Of a stretch of DNA of 64,000 nt, positions 24,761 to 38,959 are shown in pieces (within the stretch, counting starts at the first letter, position 1; the number at the start of each line of letters is the position of its first letter). A program made the translations under genes and the position numbers. Location: contig CM067568.1 in NCBI GenBank assembly GCA_034336665.1, positions 40,342,770-40,406,769 of the forward strand, written 5' to 3'. The DNA is from Luscinia megarhynchos. Lineage: Eukaryota; Chordata; Aves; Passeriformes; Turdidae. A model generated the notes under the pieces. The model saw only the letters and a program-made list of their open reading frames with translations. It had not been told where the DNA came from and did no database searches.

Positions 24761-27700
24761 TTCCCATTCAATGAAGAAAAGAGAGAGGGAGGGAGAAGGG
24801 AACCCTGCCCAGCCCGTGCAGACACATGGCCACGGTGCGCGCATGCACGTTCCACAGCCCGTGGGCAGCCAGGGCAGTGTGCATCACTGTGCATTTATGG
24901 GGACTCTACCTGTGTGCTTGTAGGACCCCTCATGCCTGGGTGCCTGCCCTGCTGAACAGGCTATGTGCCCACGTGCAGGGTGACAGCAATGTCAGGTTAG
25001 TGAGAGCTGCTCCGGAGGCACAGGCTCCAGCTGCGGGTGTGCTTGCACACGTGAAGTTGTGTTCTCACATGGGAAACAACAGAGACTGTCTTCTACAGGG
25101 AGCCCTTCCTCTAGCTTTATATTTAGGAGGATAAGGCAAGCTCAGTTCTGGCTTTTAAAATGTCTTCCATCACTAAAGGTTCTTCTGTCCCTTTCACCTT
25201 TTGTTTTTTATGCTCCCTGTCATTAACAGCCTAAACAGAAAACAGACTCTGGAGTTGAGTCTGAAACTGAGAGCCATCTTTGATTGAAATGCCATACAGA
25301 TGGCTAATGGGCATACATCAGAGCTCTGTCTGGCTTAAAAAGTTGCTCTGGAGAAGAATTTAATATCCATAGTTCATTCAGTTGTTGGCTTCTGCTAAGG
25401 CAATCAGTGACTGGGTTACACTGATAGTGTTGGGATACGTGTTTATCACGTATGTGCCATTTATAGCTTTCCCATCCAGTGATGTGCTCCCACACAGGCG
25501 TGTGACTGCTTCAGAGCAAGCAACCCAGTGCCCTGAATGGGCCACAGAAATACTAGTCAGCAGAAGGCAAAGTTAGAGACCTCTGGGAGATTGTTAGTAA
25601 GATCTAAAAAACTGGCTGGCAAAATCTGCAGTGAGGTTGATGCTCTGATACTAACTGGACATATTTTCTTACAGATGATATTTTCATCTGTTGTTTTTAT
25701 ATACTGAGCTTTTATTCATCACTGTGTAAAAGTGCTTTTACTTTTTTAGAAGCATGCAGGAACATCAAGTATGTGTTATTTTTCAATGTATCTGCCTTTA
25801 AAGCTGATTGCTACGGTGTGATGCCAATTGGTAAAAAAATCTTCTTGTAGTTTTTCCCATTGAAATAAAGCCCATGAAGTCTGTTTGTAACCACATTATA
25901 AGTGTTATAAAAATAACTTCCTTGAACTGGTCCCTAATCTGTTATTCCCTCTTGCTCTGTGCTGGTGTTCAGTGTAAACACATCAATAAGAAGCATTTAC
26001 CAAACAAACATTCCTTTATCAGAGGTGTATGTCGATCCCAATGGAAGCCTAACACCTCAGGCAGGCAGATGCAGCAGTGGGAAAATAACTGATTAACTCA
26101 GATGTTACAGGTTATGGATTGTGTTTATGAGTTAGTGATTCATAGTGGATGCAGCCAGGGAAGTGAAGAAGGGCTGAAGCCATTGACATTTGAAGTTCAA
26201 CCCAGGAAATGGTGCATTAGTCTCTAGCACTATTCAGGGAGCTTTGGAAGAGTTCAGTGAAAAACGTAAATGCTGAAAGAATTTAAAATAATACCAGGTG
26301 GGCAGTGCTGGAAGGGAGATAGCTAGCTTAGATTATTACCATAATAACAAATCACTCAGAAGCCAGCTAGACTGAATTTGCCTATTAAAAAACAAATACA
26401 TGTACTCTTTTAATTCTAAGGGAAAGCAAGATAAGCTAGTGTATTCATACTGAGGCATGAGCTGCCTTGTATTTTCTGAAGGGTAAGGTGATGCATGTGG
26501 GCAGCTGCCATGAAGGAGTTGATGTGATGGATGTATTCCACATGCTTGCCCAGTGCACAGAGACACATGTGCCCCACCTCTCAGTCAGGGTTACTCCTTG
26601 ATGTGCAGAAGCCACATTTCCCATTGCTGTAGTGTCTTTCTGCCCCTTTGAAACTCCCCTTGCAGCTAAGAATGGTCATGTCCCAGCTGTGTTTTAATCC
26701 TCAGTGGTTCTGGAATACTGATGCAAAGCTGTACGTACAGGGTATGCTCTACTCTGGAAAGAGTAATTGTTATAACCAGTAGACAGACCTCTATTTTACA
26801 GAGGTGAAAAAGCAGGCACAGGTGGAGTCTGGAGGTCTATAAGCCTGCAGGGCTGTAACCACTTGAAGGATCAGCAGGGCTGACCACAGCCTGTTCTGAC
26901 TGGTGCTTGCATGACTCTCAGAAATTGTAGCTGTGGGGAAATTACAGTTCCTGTCAAGGATCATTTCTGTCTTTTGGGGCTGAACAGCCTCAGTTCTGCC
27001 AGATAAAGCAATTTTAGTACGTATATATAAGCCACCCACAACTAAAGGAACTTTATGGAGTTGCTGCAGTCCTTTTAAGAGCTTGAAAATTCTTTCTTCA
27101 TTTACCCCCGCTGAGAAACAGAATCTTTGGGGCCAACAATCTTGTTTTGCTAGATGCTATGGAATATTGAGGCCAGCACTAACATTTGTCTGCTGCTATC
27201 TCTGCGGCTTGAGAACTTGTTTTAACTAGCATTCATTGTGAAAGCCATTCAAGAGGACATTCCCAGGTGAGGAGAGCACACCTATGTCTTATGATTCATA
27301 CATGTGGTATGGTCAAGCCAAGCAGATCACAGATGTTCAAAATCTGCTCATCTGTAGGACAAAGAAACAGGGAGTGGTGCTCCAAGAAGGTGCATAGGCA
27401 ATAGCAGGAACAATTGTGATCCTCTGTGAGCTGCAGGTGGTAAAGCTTAATGTTGTAAATCGTTATGGAATTGTAAAAAAGCTTTCAGTATTGGGATGTA
27501 CTAAATGCAGTGAGTTCTCCTCCTCCTTTGTCTTCCCAGACTAGTTAAGTTATACAGTTTGGTTTTTTTTTGTTCAGTCCTTTTGTGGGATTGATGTATC
27601 GTGACAAGCAAGAAAAAATGCGTAAAATCGGGAAAAATATATTTAATGAAGTTTCTTTACCTTTTTCAAGTCAAGCTATCTGTGTGTAATGATAAAACTG

Positions 27701-30700
27701 CACATATGTTTATCTAGATAGATCAACTATATGAATGAATATAATGTTATATGATTTCATCCCTCTTATTTTTTAGTTCTGCAGAGCCAACAGAGTTGTG
27801 AAAAATAAGTTATACCTTGTTCTGACATATGCTTTAACAGAAAAGCTCTTAGAATTACCATGTGAAGGCCAAATTTTGCCAACAGTCCTTTTTCAGCAGC
27901 CCCATAATAGATCGTGGCTTTATGAAGGTATGGGTAGAACTTGTTTTGACAAATTTTTGTTGCTAGAGACAGCATGAAAAAGGATTTCAGCTTCTCTGTG
28001 ATTCTACAAAATAGTGGCAGACACAGAAGTTACAGGGGGAAAAATCCGCCAGCACTTATTTTTTTGTTGGAATGAGCACATTTGACCAGAGAGCTGTCAA
28101 GAGACAATTAATCTGGAGGCTCTTGAGGTTGCAAACTGGCAGAGTCCACTTTCAGAATTGTCTTGTATTTTAAACACAGAGGTGTTTTTCACATAGCAAG
28201 GACTTCAACTATACTTCATGCTGGCCACATGCATGGGATACACAAGGGTTTGCTCTGTGGGTCGTGACCAAAACTGCCATCCTAGCTTCTCAAAATCTCT
28301 GACCAGCTTTCAGTTCCAAAATGAAAAGACTAAGGTGTCAGGGGATTAATGGAGTTGTTAATGTGTGGGAAAATGGGGACAACACTTCAGTGAAACAGGA
28401 ATTGGAAAATATTTGTAAAATACACAAATACCTCTGGTGTTTAGGTTAGAATGAGAGTCTTTGCTACTAACAAAGAAACCAAGTCACAAACCCCAAAACC
28501 ACAGAAGTCAAGGCCCTCTAGGATGAACTTATCTCCAAGAAAATAATGGCAGCACCTTTCTGAACTGAAAGAGAAACACACGTTTTTCAACAGTATTTGT
28601 AGCACAAGGGCAGTGTCACATCTCCTGCAGAGAGATTTGAAAAGTAATTTTTCTAGCAGTTGGGCTTTGCTTGTAAGAGTAAGAATTACATCAGTTCTGA
28701 CCTTCTAGCAACAGGCTTAGGAAAATAGCATGAGCATGGATACCAGCATGATCGCTGTGTTACATCCAGCAGTATACTCTCACTGATTGCCATAAAATTG
28801 CTCCTTATTTTATCAAGGCCAGTGAGTTCAGAGCTTGGCTTATAGTAGTGAAGAGAAGCACTGGTGTGGCTGTTGTTTCTTCTTGGTTTTAGTTGATATA
28901 CAGTCTTGATAATGTGTACAAGGCTTTAATAAGATTGTGCTACTCAGTAGCTTGAACTAATGAAAGCAGCTGGGCTTATTTTTGGAGCTGTCACATCAAG
29001 ATATGAAAGTAATTTCATTGATGATATGAAGTTACTAATTTTGTATGAGCTGATAGAATAGCTGTTATCTGTTATTCTAAATAGCATAGATAATTTCAGA
29101 AATTTATGAAAGAAGATGAGCTGATAAGTATTTAAAGATAATTACAGTATATACTAAGCATTGATTTTTATTGCATTGCAATAAATGGATATAATATGTA
29201 TATATGAAAAGACCACATGGGAACTGCTAAGAAAGAATTACAATAATGACATAATTTTTTTCACTTGAATACAAAAAACCTCTACTACAATGAAATATTT
29301 ATTCTTAAAATCTTTTCTGATTTGTTGAGGTTTGAAGAAATACTACATACTTCCAGTGATTAACTGGATTACTTTTGCCTGAATACCTTTTCTCTTCATC
29401 AGCATCACTATCAGCCAGAGATGCTAAACTGACACATATTTTGCACTGCTGTTGAGCTTCCCCCACTCCCTGACCTTAAATTACTTTATGTACATTTTAA
29501 CCCACTCCTGTGTCAGTCCTGTCTGGGTTGCATGCAAAATCTTCAAAAGCAAGCTTAGTTTTCCACATGTGTCTAGATGAATTAGATGTTTCATCCAGAC
29601 ACTTCTGAGGGCCTTCTGGCATACTTCTTTTCTGTGAACTTTCCTCAGAGTCATCTAGCTCCTATTTTGAACATGCAAGGAGTTGTTAGGATGGAAGAAT
29701 ATGTTCCTTTTGAAGGTTATGCTATTGCATTAAATAATAATAAAAAAACCAAAATGTGATAATAGTAGATTGTGCTCCTTTGCACATACAGGGAGACTAC
29801 TGCACAAAAGATAGATGTCTACTTTTTCAAATTAGGATGTGAATTCTGTGTGCCTAGGATCTGCTCCTGACATCTGAGATACATTAGTCTTGATCTTCAA
29901 GCATGTTGGTGGCATGTATCCATTGCAGAAATTTCTGCTAGTGAAGAAAGATTTCAGAAAATGCAATGTATGTGGTTTACCCAAGTCTCGTGCTGAGCTG
30001 ACAGCAGAGCTGAAAACATGCAGATTTTTTCTTACCCTTTCTTGAGCAACAAATCCCTTGAACAACTGGCTAGACAGTCCACTTTATGTTTAGGTGCTCG
30101 TACCTCCCAAAAGAAGCAATGTCCTGCTTATCTGGAGCTGAAGTTGCACTCTTCATGGGATGAGCCTCTTTGTCATTATTGAATGGACTGTTTGACAGTT
30201 TTGTTATTTTTGATGTTTCAGGCAATTTTGATAATTCAGGCAATATTCAGGTTAGGTTTTAGTAGACGCATTAATGTGTGTTTTCTTTGGAACTAGTCCC
30301 ATAATGGCAGAGGTATAGGAGGGCAGGCTGATACTTGTCTTCACCTTCTCTGCTCTGTATGCTTTTGTTTTCCAATAAGGAACTTTGCTCTTTTTATCAC
30401 TTTTGGATATATTTATTCAGACATATATTTATTTGTGCATGGGCTTAATGTCATATACATCACAGAAATGTTCCCTGTTCTCTACGCTTTTCATTGTTGC
30501 TTTACATGACCCTTGTTTTGGCACATAACTTTGCTACAGCCAAGCTGTAAAGACAGTAATAAACTGTGTGTGTGGAAAAATAAGGTGGAATGAAACCCTT
30601 GTATAGATGCTTTCTGTCATTTTTATGTGCATCACTCTCTTCCTTCTGATGTAGTGCTGTCTGTAGTGATCTAGAGTCTTCCCTTCCTTCAGCTTTGTGT

Positions 30701-31689
30701 TTTCAGCATTGTGTTAATTGTTTGTGGTGTATGAGTTTTTCAGCAGCGTGCAGTGAGAAAGGTCAGCTGTCAGAAACAGGCCTGTCCACAACTGATAAGG
30801 CATTCGAGAGATTGGATTTGACTCATTAAGCACCTTCCCTGTAGACATGCAGGCTGCTCTGCCGCAGAAAAAAACTAAATCAGGAAGGAAAAAAGGCCAG
30901 GATGAAGTTGGAGCATGCGCCAGAAGCGCTGGCACACCCTGCCTCTCCCCCCGTACGCAGTGCCAGTTCCGAGCGCTTCCACCACGCCTGCATCCTTGTG
31001 GACAGCCGTGCTTATGCCCTGAGATTGTGTGCATTCACTCCAGTATTTACACCTGGGCAAGACACACATTCATTTTTTTTCTGTTTGCATACATGTGTAA
31101 GTCCTCGTGTGTGTGCCCTGAAGTTACATGGGGAAGATGCATTTCATTCCTGCCCTCAGATGTGTTGTATGAGGATGTTAATTATCCCACATTTTGTATG
31201 TACACTACTGCATCCACTTCAACCTGATTTTGCATGTTTCTTGCTCTTGTAAATCTCTTGGCACTAGGGTCGCTTCCTTTCATGCTGCAACAAAGGGCAC
31301 ACCTCCTCTTCATGTCTATCTATTGTGTTTGTTCAGCTGCACTTTGCCTTTCCACAGAAATATGCTGTGTAGGCAACTGTCCTGCCTATACTGCTGTATG
31401 TGTCCATTGCCCTGGCAAACACACATGGAACTTGCTGCTGTATGCACGTAGCAGAAACCCAGCATGTTTCTCATTGCATACAAATGCACACATTTTTGCC
31501 CCTAAATAATTACTGGTCAAAGCTGCTCTGCCAGCTTGTAACAGTCTCTTGCCTGTGGCTTTGTTTGAGAAGAATCGTTCTGCCTCAAATTGGGTTTGGA
31601 TACTGCTCCTTCCATAAATGGTCCTAATGATGTCTCACAACGAGCACAATGAGGGGCAGCAGTAGTGTTTGGCAGCGTGTTTGGATATC

Positions 31690-32085
31690 CTGGCAGTACT
31701 GGGGTTCCCACGTTCCCACTCTCCAGTAACCCAGAAGCCGTGGGAAGCTGACATTACCGCAGTCTCTGTGATGCCGCTGGTGCTGCTCTGCCCCGCTCTC
31801 ATCTCCTCCTCTGCACTTCTGCTTTTCACCTTCCTTCGCATCTCCCCTTTCCCATGGGCACGGCTTTCAGTACCGCTCACTGATATTGAAAAGGATAATT
31901 TTGTGGATCATTATTGTGTTATTACAGTGATTAGCAGTAACTATTTTTCTACTCCCACTTCCCGCTGGAAGGATGCCCAGGGGGCTCCCTGCTCAGTAGC
32001 AAGCGCGACGCTCGCTGGAAGGCTGCTGCCAGCACAGACCCGCGGGCATGCAGCAGCACACGCTCACCTCTGGCGCTGCCCCCTT
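31690..32085. other. CpG-enriched patch around an AT-rich core
   Basis: About eighteen CpGs lie in 395 bp, clustered at both ends, around an AT-rich core near 31885-31950 that contains gataattttgtggatcatt and gtgattagcagtaac. The 147-codon open frame across it (31669-32112) has no recognisable domain and is judged to be chance. The patch could be a regulatory element of the neurexin intron. Confidence 0.3.
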
Positions 32086-32627
32086 CCTTGGGAGCTTCCA
32101 GCAGTTCTCTAAAATAGTGCTGTCCAACAGAAGCAGGAATTTTACCTCCTGTTGGGCTCCTTACCTGTACTTTTGTTCTGAATGCCCTTTCAACTTCCTC
32201 TCAGTGTTGGTGTAAATAATTTGTTCATTCCTGCATCAGTGTTGGAAGACTTCCTCTGACAGCCTTAATGTTTTTTTCTCCCAAGCAGGACTAATCATAC
32301 CACACATGTAGGGAAGCCAGTGATAACTACCATTCTCTCTAATGGTATGATTTTTTTAACAAGGTCAGAAAATTTTGGAGAGACCTGGTCTTCAGTGTGA
32401 CAAGGAACAAAAAACAAAGTGTACCCTGTTTTAACAGCTGAATGTCAGTGCAATTGAGTCTGCAACCAGTAATAAACAGGTCTAAATGCTTACAATCAAG
32501 ATTAATATTTGGTGTTTGATTTCTGATTTTTAATAGGCTTGAAGAGTAAGGGTAGTGTGAAGTTGGGTATTGCAGCTGAAGAACAGTAAATCTCTCTTAG
32601 GGAGTGAATATAGGTTGCAAGTTGCTT

Positions 32628-32720
32628 CAGTTTGGTGTTGTTGATTTGGTTTTTTGGGTTTTTTGTTTGACTGGTTGGTTTTTTTTGTTTCTTGGGGAGG
32701 TTTGTTTTTTTTTCTTTGTG
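32628..32720 (+). repeat. G/T-only low-complexity tract
   Basis: Roughly 90 nt made almost only of T and G (ttggttttttgggtttttt and similar). It mirrors on the opposite strand the A/C tract at 6279-6520 and resembles the tract at 54787-54853. No unit length is constant. Confidence 0.75.
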
Positions 32721-33769
32721 TAAAGAAACAGTACATTTGGTCAAGAATACATATGTGAAAAGCCAATGAATCTAGAAGCTCAGCTGCATGCTTACACACT
32801 TACCTGTGCTGTTGTGTGTGCTCTGCACAGAGGGGTGGATGTAGCAATCCCAGCAGTAGAGACACCTCTGTGACAGCAGGGCTGGTGAATATGTTACACC
32901 TGGAACTTCATGGTCATGGCACTGTGGTGTTCTCTCTCATCACTTTGTACTTTGCTGAACATTCAGCCTGTGAGGAAACATTTCTACTGGGTGATGTGTT
33001 CAGTGACTGGCATCCTTATGTTTTAAGAGTGACACAGCAGGAAAATAAGAAAACTATAAAAATCAGAGTGAAATAAAAACATAAGAAAAAGTAAATACAG
33101 CAGCAGCAGAAATTGCCCTCACCCATGCTTAGCATTGAGGAATCTAGAGGAGGTCTTTGCTCAGCAAATTATCATCATTTTCTCCTGACAAAATTTGTAG
33201 CAATACTTTGCTTTTTCTCTACCTGTGCAAGTAGCACAATTGTTCAGAGAAATGAAAAGAAAAAGTGTACTTTGTTCAACCAAAACAAATTGTGAATTTA
33301 TATGACTATATCACATTATTTCAGGCAAATTATTTTAAAAATTGATTTATTCAGCATCATTAATTTCAAAATAAACATGTTTCATGCTTTCATTTTAAAA
33401 GGAATTCTAGTTTTTTTAAAGAAATATATTTTTATGATGTGTAAACCCAAATTTTTGAACTTCATTTTGGGTTCAGGAAGACACTGTCACAGAATTGTTT
33501 TTTTAGTCCCTATGGCCAGCTGATCAGAACATAAAGAACAAGCACAGCTCTAAGTACACAGTACCATGGTCAGACCAATACTTGGAGTTTATAATTTCTG
33601 TGACAGGGAATGCAACATCACACACTGATACCAGTACAGTTGTTTGTATTTAGCAAACAATGGAAAGCAGGTAGAGGATGCTCAGGACACTTTGCACACT
33701 GCATATACACTGGATTGGTACAGGACTTCTTACAGATGTGGAACATTTATTGGGTTTTAGAGTTTTATT

Positions 33770-33945
33770 AAACTCATAGAGTGCTCTTTTCCCATAGGTC
33801 TCAAGGACTTAACCTATATTTTTATCTTTATAGTGCAGATGGAGGCAGCTGAGGTTAATTAAGTGCCTCAGGTTGCACAGTGAATCAGTGACAGAGTTGA
33901 GGATAAGCTGGGGTTCTGACTTTCATGCCTCTACTTTGTCATTTA
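33770..33945 (-). mobile_element. MIR-type SINE remnant, antisense
   Basis: The + strand follows the reverse complement of the MIR core closely: gtgcagatggaggcagctgaggtta near 33834-33858, then a gcctcaggttgcacagtgaatcagtgacagagtt block near 33864-33897, then ggggttctgactttcatgcct near 33910. These correspond to the MIR phrases for gaggaaactgag, cttgcccaaggtcacacagc, gtggcagagc and gaacccaggtctg. This is the best preserved of the three MIR remnants in the window. Confidence 0.7.
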
Positions 33946-36714
33946 CGTCAATTTTAATGAGCAATTTAAAAAAATATTATGTTACCAGACATATGCTATA
34001 ATATTTTGTAGACATGTCATTTATTAATTTTCATTTTTGTAGTATTAATACTTTTGTCATCAAAACATTTGAGCAAAAAAGTTTTTATGACTGTGTTTTT
34101 CAGCTATTTTTGTATGGTATTGGAGGAGTTTAGACACTTCTGTTTTCTGCTTCTCTTCAGAAAAAGACTATGTGGTTTAGAGAGGGAGTAGAGAACCTGT
34201 GGATCATGTAATTGGCAAAACTAGTTTAAAAATCGATCTGTGCTCAACATGTGGACTAACTAGGAGTTTTTGTGTGGTATAACTGATTTATGTATTTTCC
34301 TCTCAGAAGAGATTTTATCAAATGACTGCAATATACTGTTGAGTGAAAGGGAGATTCCCATCACTGACAAGCAAAATAGCTTTTCATTTGGGTGAATATT
34401 TATTTATTTAATGATAAGATCTCTAGCTGTATATTTAATAGGCACAAACTCATACTTCAGAAATATAGGGCAGTTGTGCTTTGAACAGGCTACTGGCTCT
34501 GCCACTGTTATGTGACAGTGATATATGGAAACTGCTTTATACATTTAGTACATGTCAACTATTTTGAGGATCAGGAGCCTAGGGAGAATTTCTCCTTCCT
34601 TTGGGCTAAAGATTCAGGCACTGCCATCCCTCTTCCTTCCCTTTGCACTCAGTCTTTGCTGTGCAGTGGTCCAAATTCATCAGGTGAAATAAGTCACTCT
34701 GCAGGGCTGGTTCTGGACCTCTCAGGCATGGTTTGCAGTCCCACAGGTCAAAGCCTCCTCTGCGTTGGAGCCAGCCCAAAGAGCATCATCCAAGGACACA
34801 GGCAGACAAAAGCACAGGTGGAACATGCAGTTCCAGAGCTCTCATGCAGTATCTTCAGATAAAGCAGTTCTTCTTGTTTTCATTAAGAGCTTAGCTGCAC
34901 AGGGAAATAATAGATTAGTCAGGTTTGACAAAAAACCCCTGCACATTCGTTGTATTGCCAAGTCTCCTTGATCTCTTCTGGGCTTAAATTGGAGGACCTT
35001 TTAATAAGCATTCTGCTTTAGACTTGAAGGGTAATGGGTAAAGTAGCAGATAAGAGGGTAGAGGGCATGATTCATGCTAGGCACTTGATGTTCTCTGGTG
35101 GAACATTAATGCTTCCTTTGCTCTTACTGGTGAGGTGAAAGAGCTTTTTGCATAAGATTAGAGCTTCTCCCCTACGTGCAAAAATTCGAGTTTGGCATTG
35201 AAAGAGCACTGTTGAGTGCATCTCACCTTTGCTGTGGATTCCTGGGCTAACTCCTTTGCTGTTGACTCTTTGTATCTCTTAAACATAATGGGAATTGTCT
35301 TGCATTGATTCTTCCCCACACTATTTCTGGTGTTGTAATGCTGATTCCTCTCTGCTTCCAAGTTTCAAGTTATGTAGCTGTACTAAGTGAGTATGGGGAG
35401 CCTGAGGAAACAATAAATGGCACTATTTCTGAAAAATGTAACGTTTCCCAGAATAGTTTAAAGTTAGTAAGCATTTAAGAGGCTACTCTTTTTACTGTAG
35501 GACTCCAGCTCAGCACTTAATTTTATCCATTATAACATCATTCTATGATTTTATGGACAGGTTTTTTTTCCAACAGCAAAAAATATTTTTCTTCTGAAAA
35601 TCATTCCTATAATTTCCTTGAGGTTAGAAGTCATATTCTTTTTCTAAGATTTAATCCATGCAATCAGTTCAGTCATCTCATTATGACATTAGTACGACAT
35701 ATGTTCTTACTTTACAGTTTGTGGAATATAAATGCAGGCTATGATAGGGCTCTCACAGCTTCCACATATCAGTATCACTGTTGGTGGTGCTTGGAAGACA
35801 CTTCATGCACTGAAGAATGTATTGTACACTATTTCTAAAGTATTTAAATAATTAAATAATATCTCTAAGACTTGTAAAATCAGTTTTTGGTTTCGAATAT
35901 TTAGACCACAAAAGTGTGCTTGTGAGGGGGAAGCGTGGGACCTTATGAGAGAGTCTGATGAGTGGTGTTACTGATCTGATCAGGTGGTGTGAAGAATGGT
36001 TAAACTAGGAAAAAAAACAATTATTTGGATGTATTATTTTTCCTGTTCAAAGGCTGGAAAGGAGGAATGCGGCAAAGGGATAAATGGAGGCTGCAGTAAT
36101 CTGCTTTCAGCTACTACTGGATTCTGTCAGCATCTCTTTAAAATAAAAGCCTGATTTTTTACTAAACTACTAAGCCTGGAGGTTTGTTTTTAATGACATC
36201 AATCTGTGCAAGGTGCTTTGCCAACTTCTGAGGGCTTTCATGAGTTTTAACATTCAGTCACGTAATATTGACTGTAAACCAAACCCCAGCAAGACAGGGA
36301 GTGCCTCACACAACACCTGTAAGGCAGTGAAGGTGACAGGGTGAGCAGCTGACCCTTAGTTTTAGGAGAGCTATGTGAGGTTTTCTTCAGAAGATTTCAG
36401 GAAAGTCCCTGAAAATATTTTTCTAAATATTTCTTAATTGTGTCTGGGGCCAAAATTCCTGTTACATGAGATGCTGCTTTTGTTGACTATTAAGCTTCAT
36501 GACCCTGAGCAAAATGAATGCTTCTAGGGCTAGCTGTTTTCAGCATGTCATGAAGTATCCAAAACTTTGGAGGGTGCTTTCTCCACACCTTAGCTGAGAT
36601 GACATCCTGGAAGGACTAGAGAAAAAGGTTAGTTTCCCTCCACAAATGTATGAGAACTCTGGAATGAGCCAAGCATGGACAGACAGGAGCTCCTAAACTC
36701 AAATTCTTTCTCTA

Positions 36715-36800
36715 TTATTGATTTTCGGCGTGGCTCTGAGTAAACCCATTAAAATGTCTGTGCATTTCTTTCCTCATCTATAAATCAAAATGCCTAGTTT
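36715..36800 (+). mobile_element. MIR-type SINE remnant
   Basis: A short piece in the sense orientation. A gtggctctgagtaaacc block is followed by tgtgcatttctttcctcatctataaatc, matching the MIR phrase for the tgtgcctcagtttcctcatctgtaaaat segment. Only about 85 bp can be recognised. Confidence 0.5.
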
Positions 36801-38959
36801 TCTGACAGGAACAGCAACAACATTGCACATAAAAACTGAAGGTAAAATTGCCATCTGGCTTTCCTGAAGAGGCAGTAGAGCTGTATACTGTATGGGAAGA
36901 TCCTGGTGTCTTTACCTTTACTCCTCAAGGAGACCTGAGGCTCAGCAAGATCTGGGCTTTCTTCAGGGATGAGAAGAGCCAGGAACTTGGCTTAGGTACT
37001 TGTTTGCTGTGCTTTCATTTCTGTTCCTGCACTCAGCCTCTGATATGTGCTGATGGCTCATTTGGGTTTTAAACAGATATAAGTCTGAGACTTGTAAAAC
37101 TGGCTTTGCAGCGCGGGGGTGATGGTAACTGCTTAATGTGCTGGGTGTATCTGCTGGTGATTGATCAGAAAAGGGGAAGATTTTCCCATTAAAGTGATGG
37201 GTGACTCCATTCATTCAAGGAAAGTATCTGTGCTTGTTTGAAGATTGTGAGTTTTGCTTCTGTTCAGGTGATTTTTTGCATCTTGAATATGTGAAGGTTT
37301 AAGTCCAAGTGTGGAATTTTGTACAAGTCTTGGATCTTTGAAAATCCCAGGTACTGCAGAGAATTTAGTTATGTGAATGAATTAGGAAGTAAATAATGTA
37401 TTTAGATTAATACTAACAAGACGAATGGAAGATTTGATTACTTATATGTGCTGACAGATTCTGATTTTTATATATCTATTTAGTATTAGCTGAGTTAAAA
37501 ATTAAATCTTGCAAATCGTACAAAAACTCAAACATATTCCATATATGTCTTAAGTAAATGTTATTTTATGCAGTTACATTGCCACACTTAACTAGATCAT
37601 CAATTCAATTAAATATCACTGACTATATATGAGGTTTCACATACCAGAAAAATCAGGGTTTGATGTATTTCTTCAAGTAACATAAACCAAGGATCCCTGT
37701 TGACAGTGCAAAATATCACATGCAAATTGAGCTAATAAATCAAGTGGTTCTCTGCTCTGTGATCTTCCAGGTATCACCAGACCTGAAAGCATAAAGAAAT
37801 ACTGGGAGACCTGCAGCCTACTCAGGGCTTTCTCTCCTCATTCATTTTGGAAATAACCTATATCCCTTTCCCCAATCCGTGCTTTCTGGTAATTTTCAGG
37901 TGCTTTTTGACCACAGCAATGGTGTATGCCAGAGCATCCTAACAGTTGAGACAGTGTGGAGAGGCCATGCTTGGTAAGAAGCCTTTTATGGCCTGACAGA
38001 AGCTGCTGTGCTGTAGCTCAGGATCAAGTTCTTTAGTGCACATACTAGGCTCTGACTGCTGAAGCCTTTCATGAGACTGCTAAACCACATGGCCACTGGT
38101 AAACTGCTGAGGAATCAGCAATTTGGAAAATACACTTAGAAAGTGCATTCAGAGTTGAGCTTATGAGATGTGGCATGGGCAGGAATGAATTTTGATTTCA
38201 CAGTGAGCCCCAGAGATATTTTAGTGTGTGGTGATCCGCAAGTTTGAGTGTCTGCCCAGAGCAGCCATGGGAGTAAGAAAAACTCCATAACAACACATGA
38301 AACAAAATAGCTGACAGTCTCCCAAGAACAGGAAAGATACAAAGGCGGATAAAGTAGAGAATCCCATCTATGACAAGGGGCTGGAGGAAACAGGCAGGTG
38401 GCATGCTTGAATGTGTAGTTGAATACACCCTACATTAAAACCAATATACAAGTAGGAGTTATATGTCTTTGAATTTGCCCTGCTCTGTTTTGCTAAGTCT
38501 TCAGTGGTTGCCTTAAATTACTGTTTAGATCTCTAATCTACTCTTTGTCTTCTCCTTTCTACTGAGTAGAAAGTGGTTAAGGAAGTGCAAATGAGCCCTA
38601 TTAGTATGTCTTGTACTGAGTGAACAATCAACCCACCTTCACAAATGTGTGTTCAGTGCCTTGCCCATCTTCAGCTGTAGGGAAAAGGCTCACTCACAAT
38701 GATTGTGTTTGACTCCTGCCCTCAGACACTGGCTATTTGATGAAATTACCCCCAGGTACACGGAATGTGTGTCTAACTTACTTGTAATGCATTCTCTTCT
38801 GATGGATCAGGAGTGACTAGGCAGGGGATTTGTCAATGTTGGGATAGAGTTGTTAAGTGCTAGGCTCTGACTTCCAGAACTGCAGTCAATAGCACCCTCT
38901 GTGCTTAGGCTGGTTTGACACTGATACAAGCATAAACACTTGGTGGTGGTAGTTAAATG

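Noticed and set aside
31669..32112. 147-codon open frame on the + strand
   Set aside because: No recognisable domain, composition follows the local GC patch, and no splice or promoter context supports it.
34480..34515. A MIR-like phrase (ctactggctctgccactg)
   Set aside because: Only about 20 bp resemble MIR and the flanks do not continue the match.
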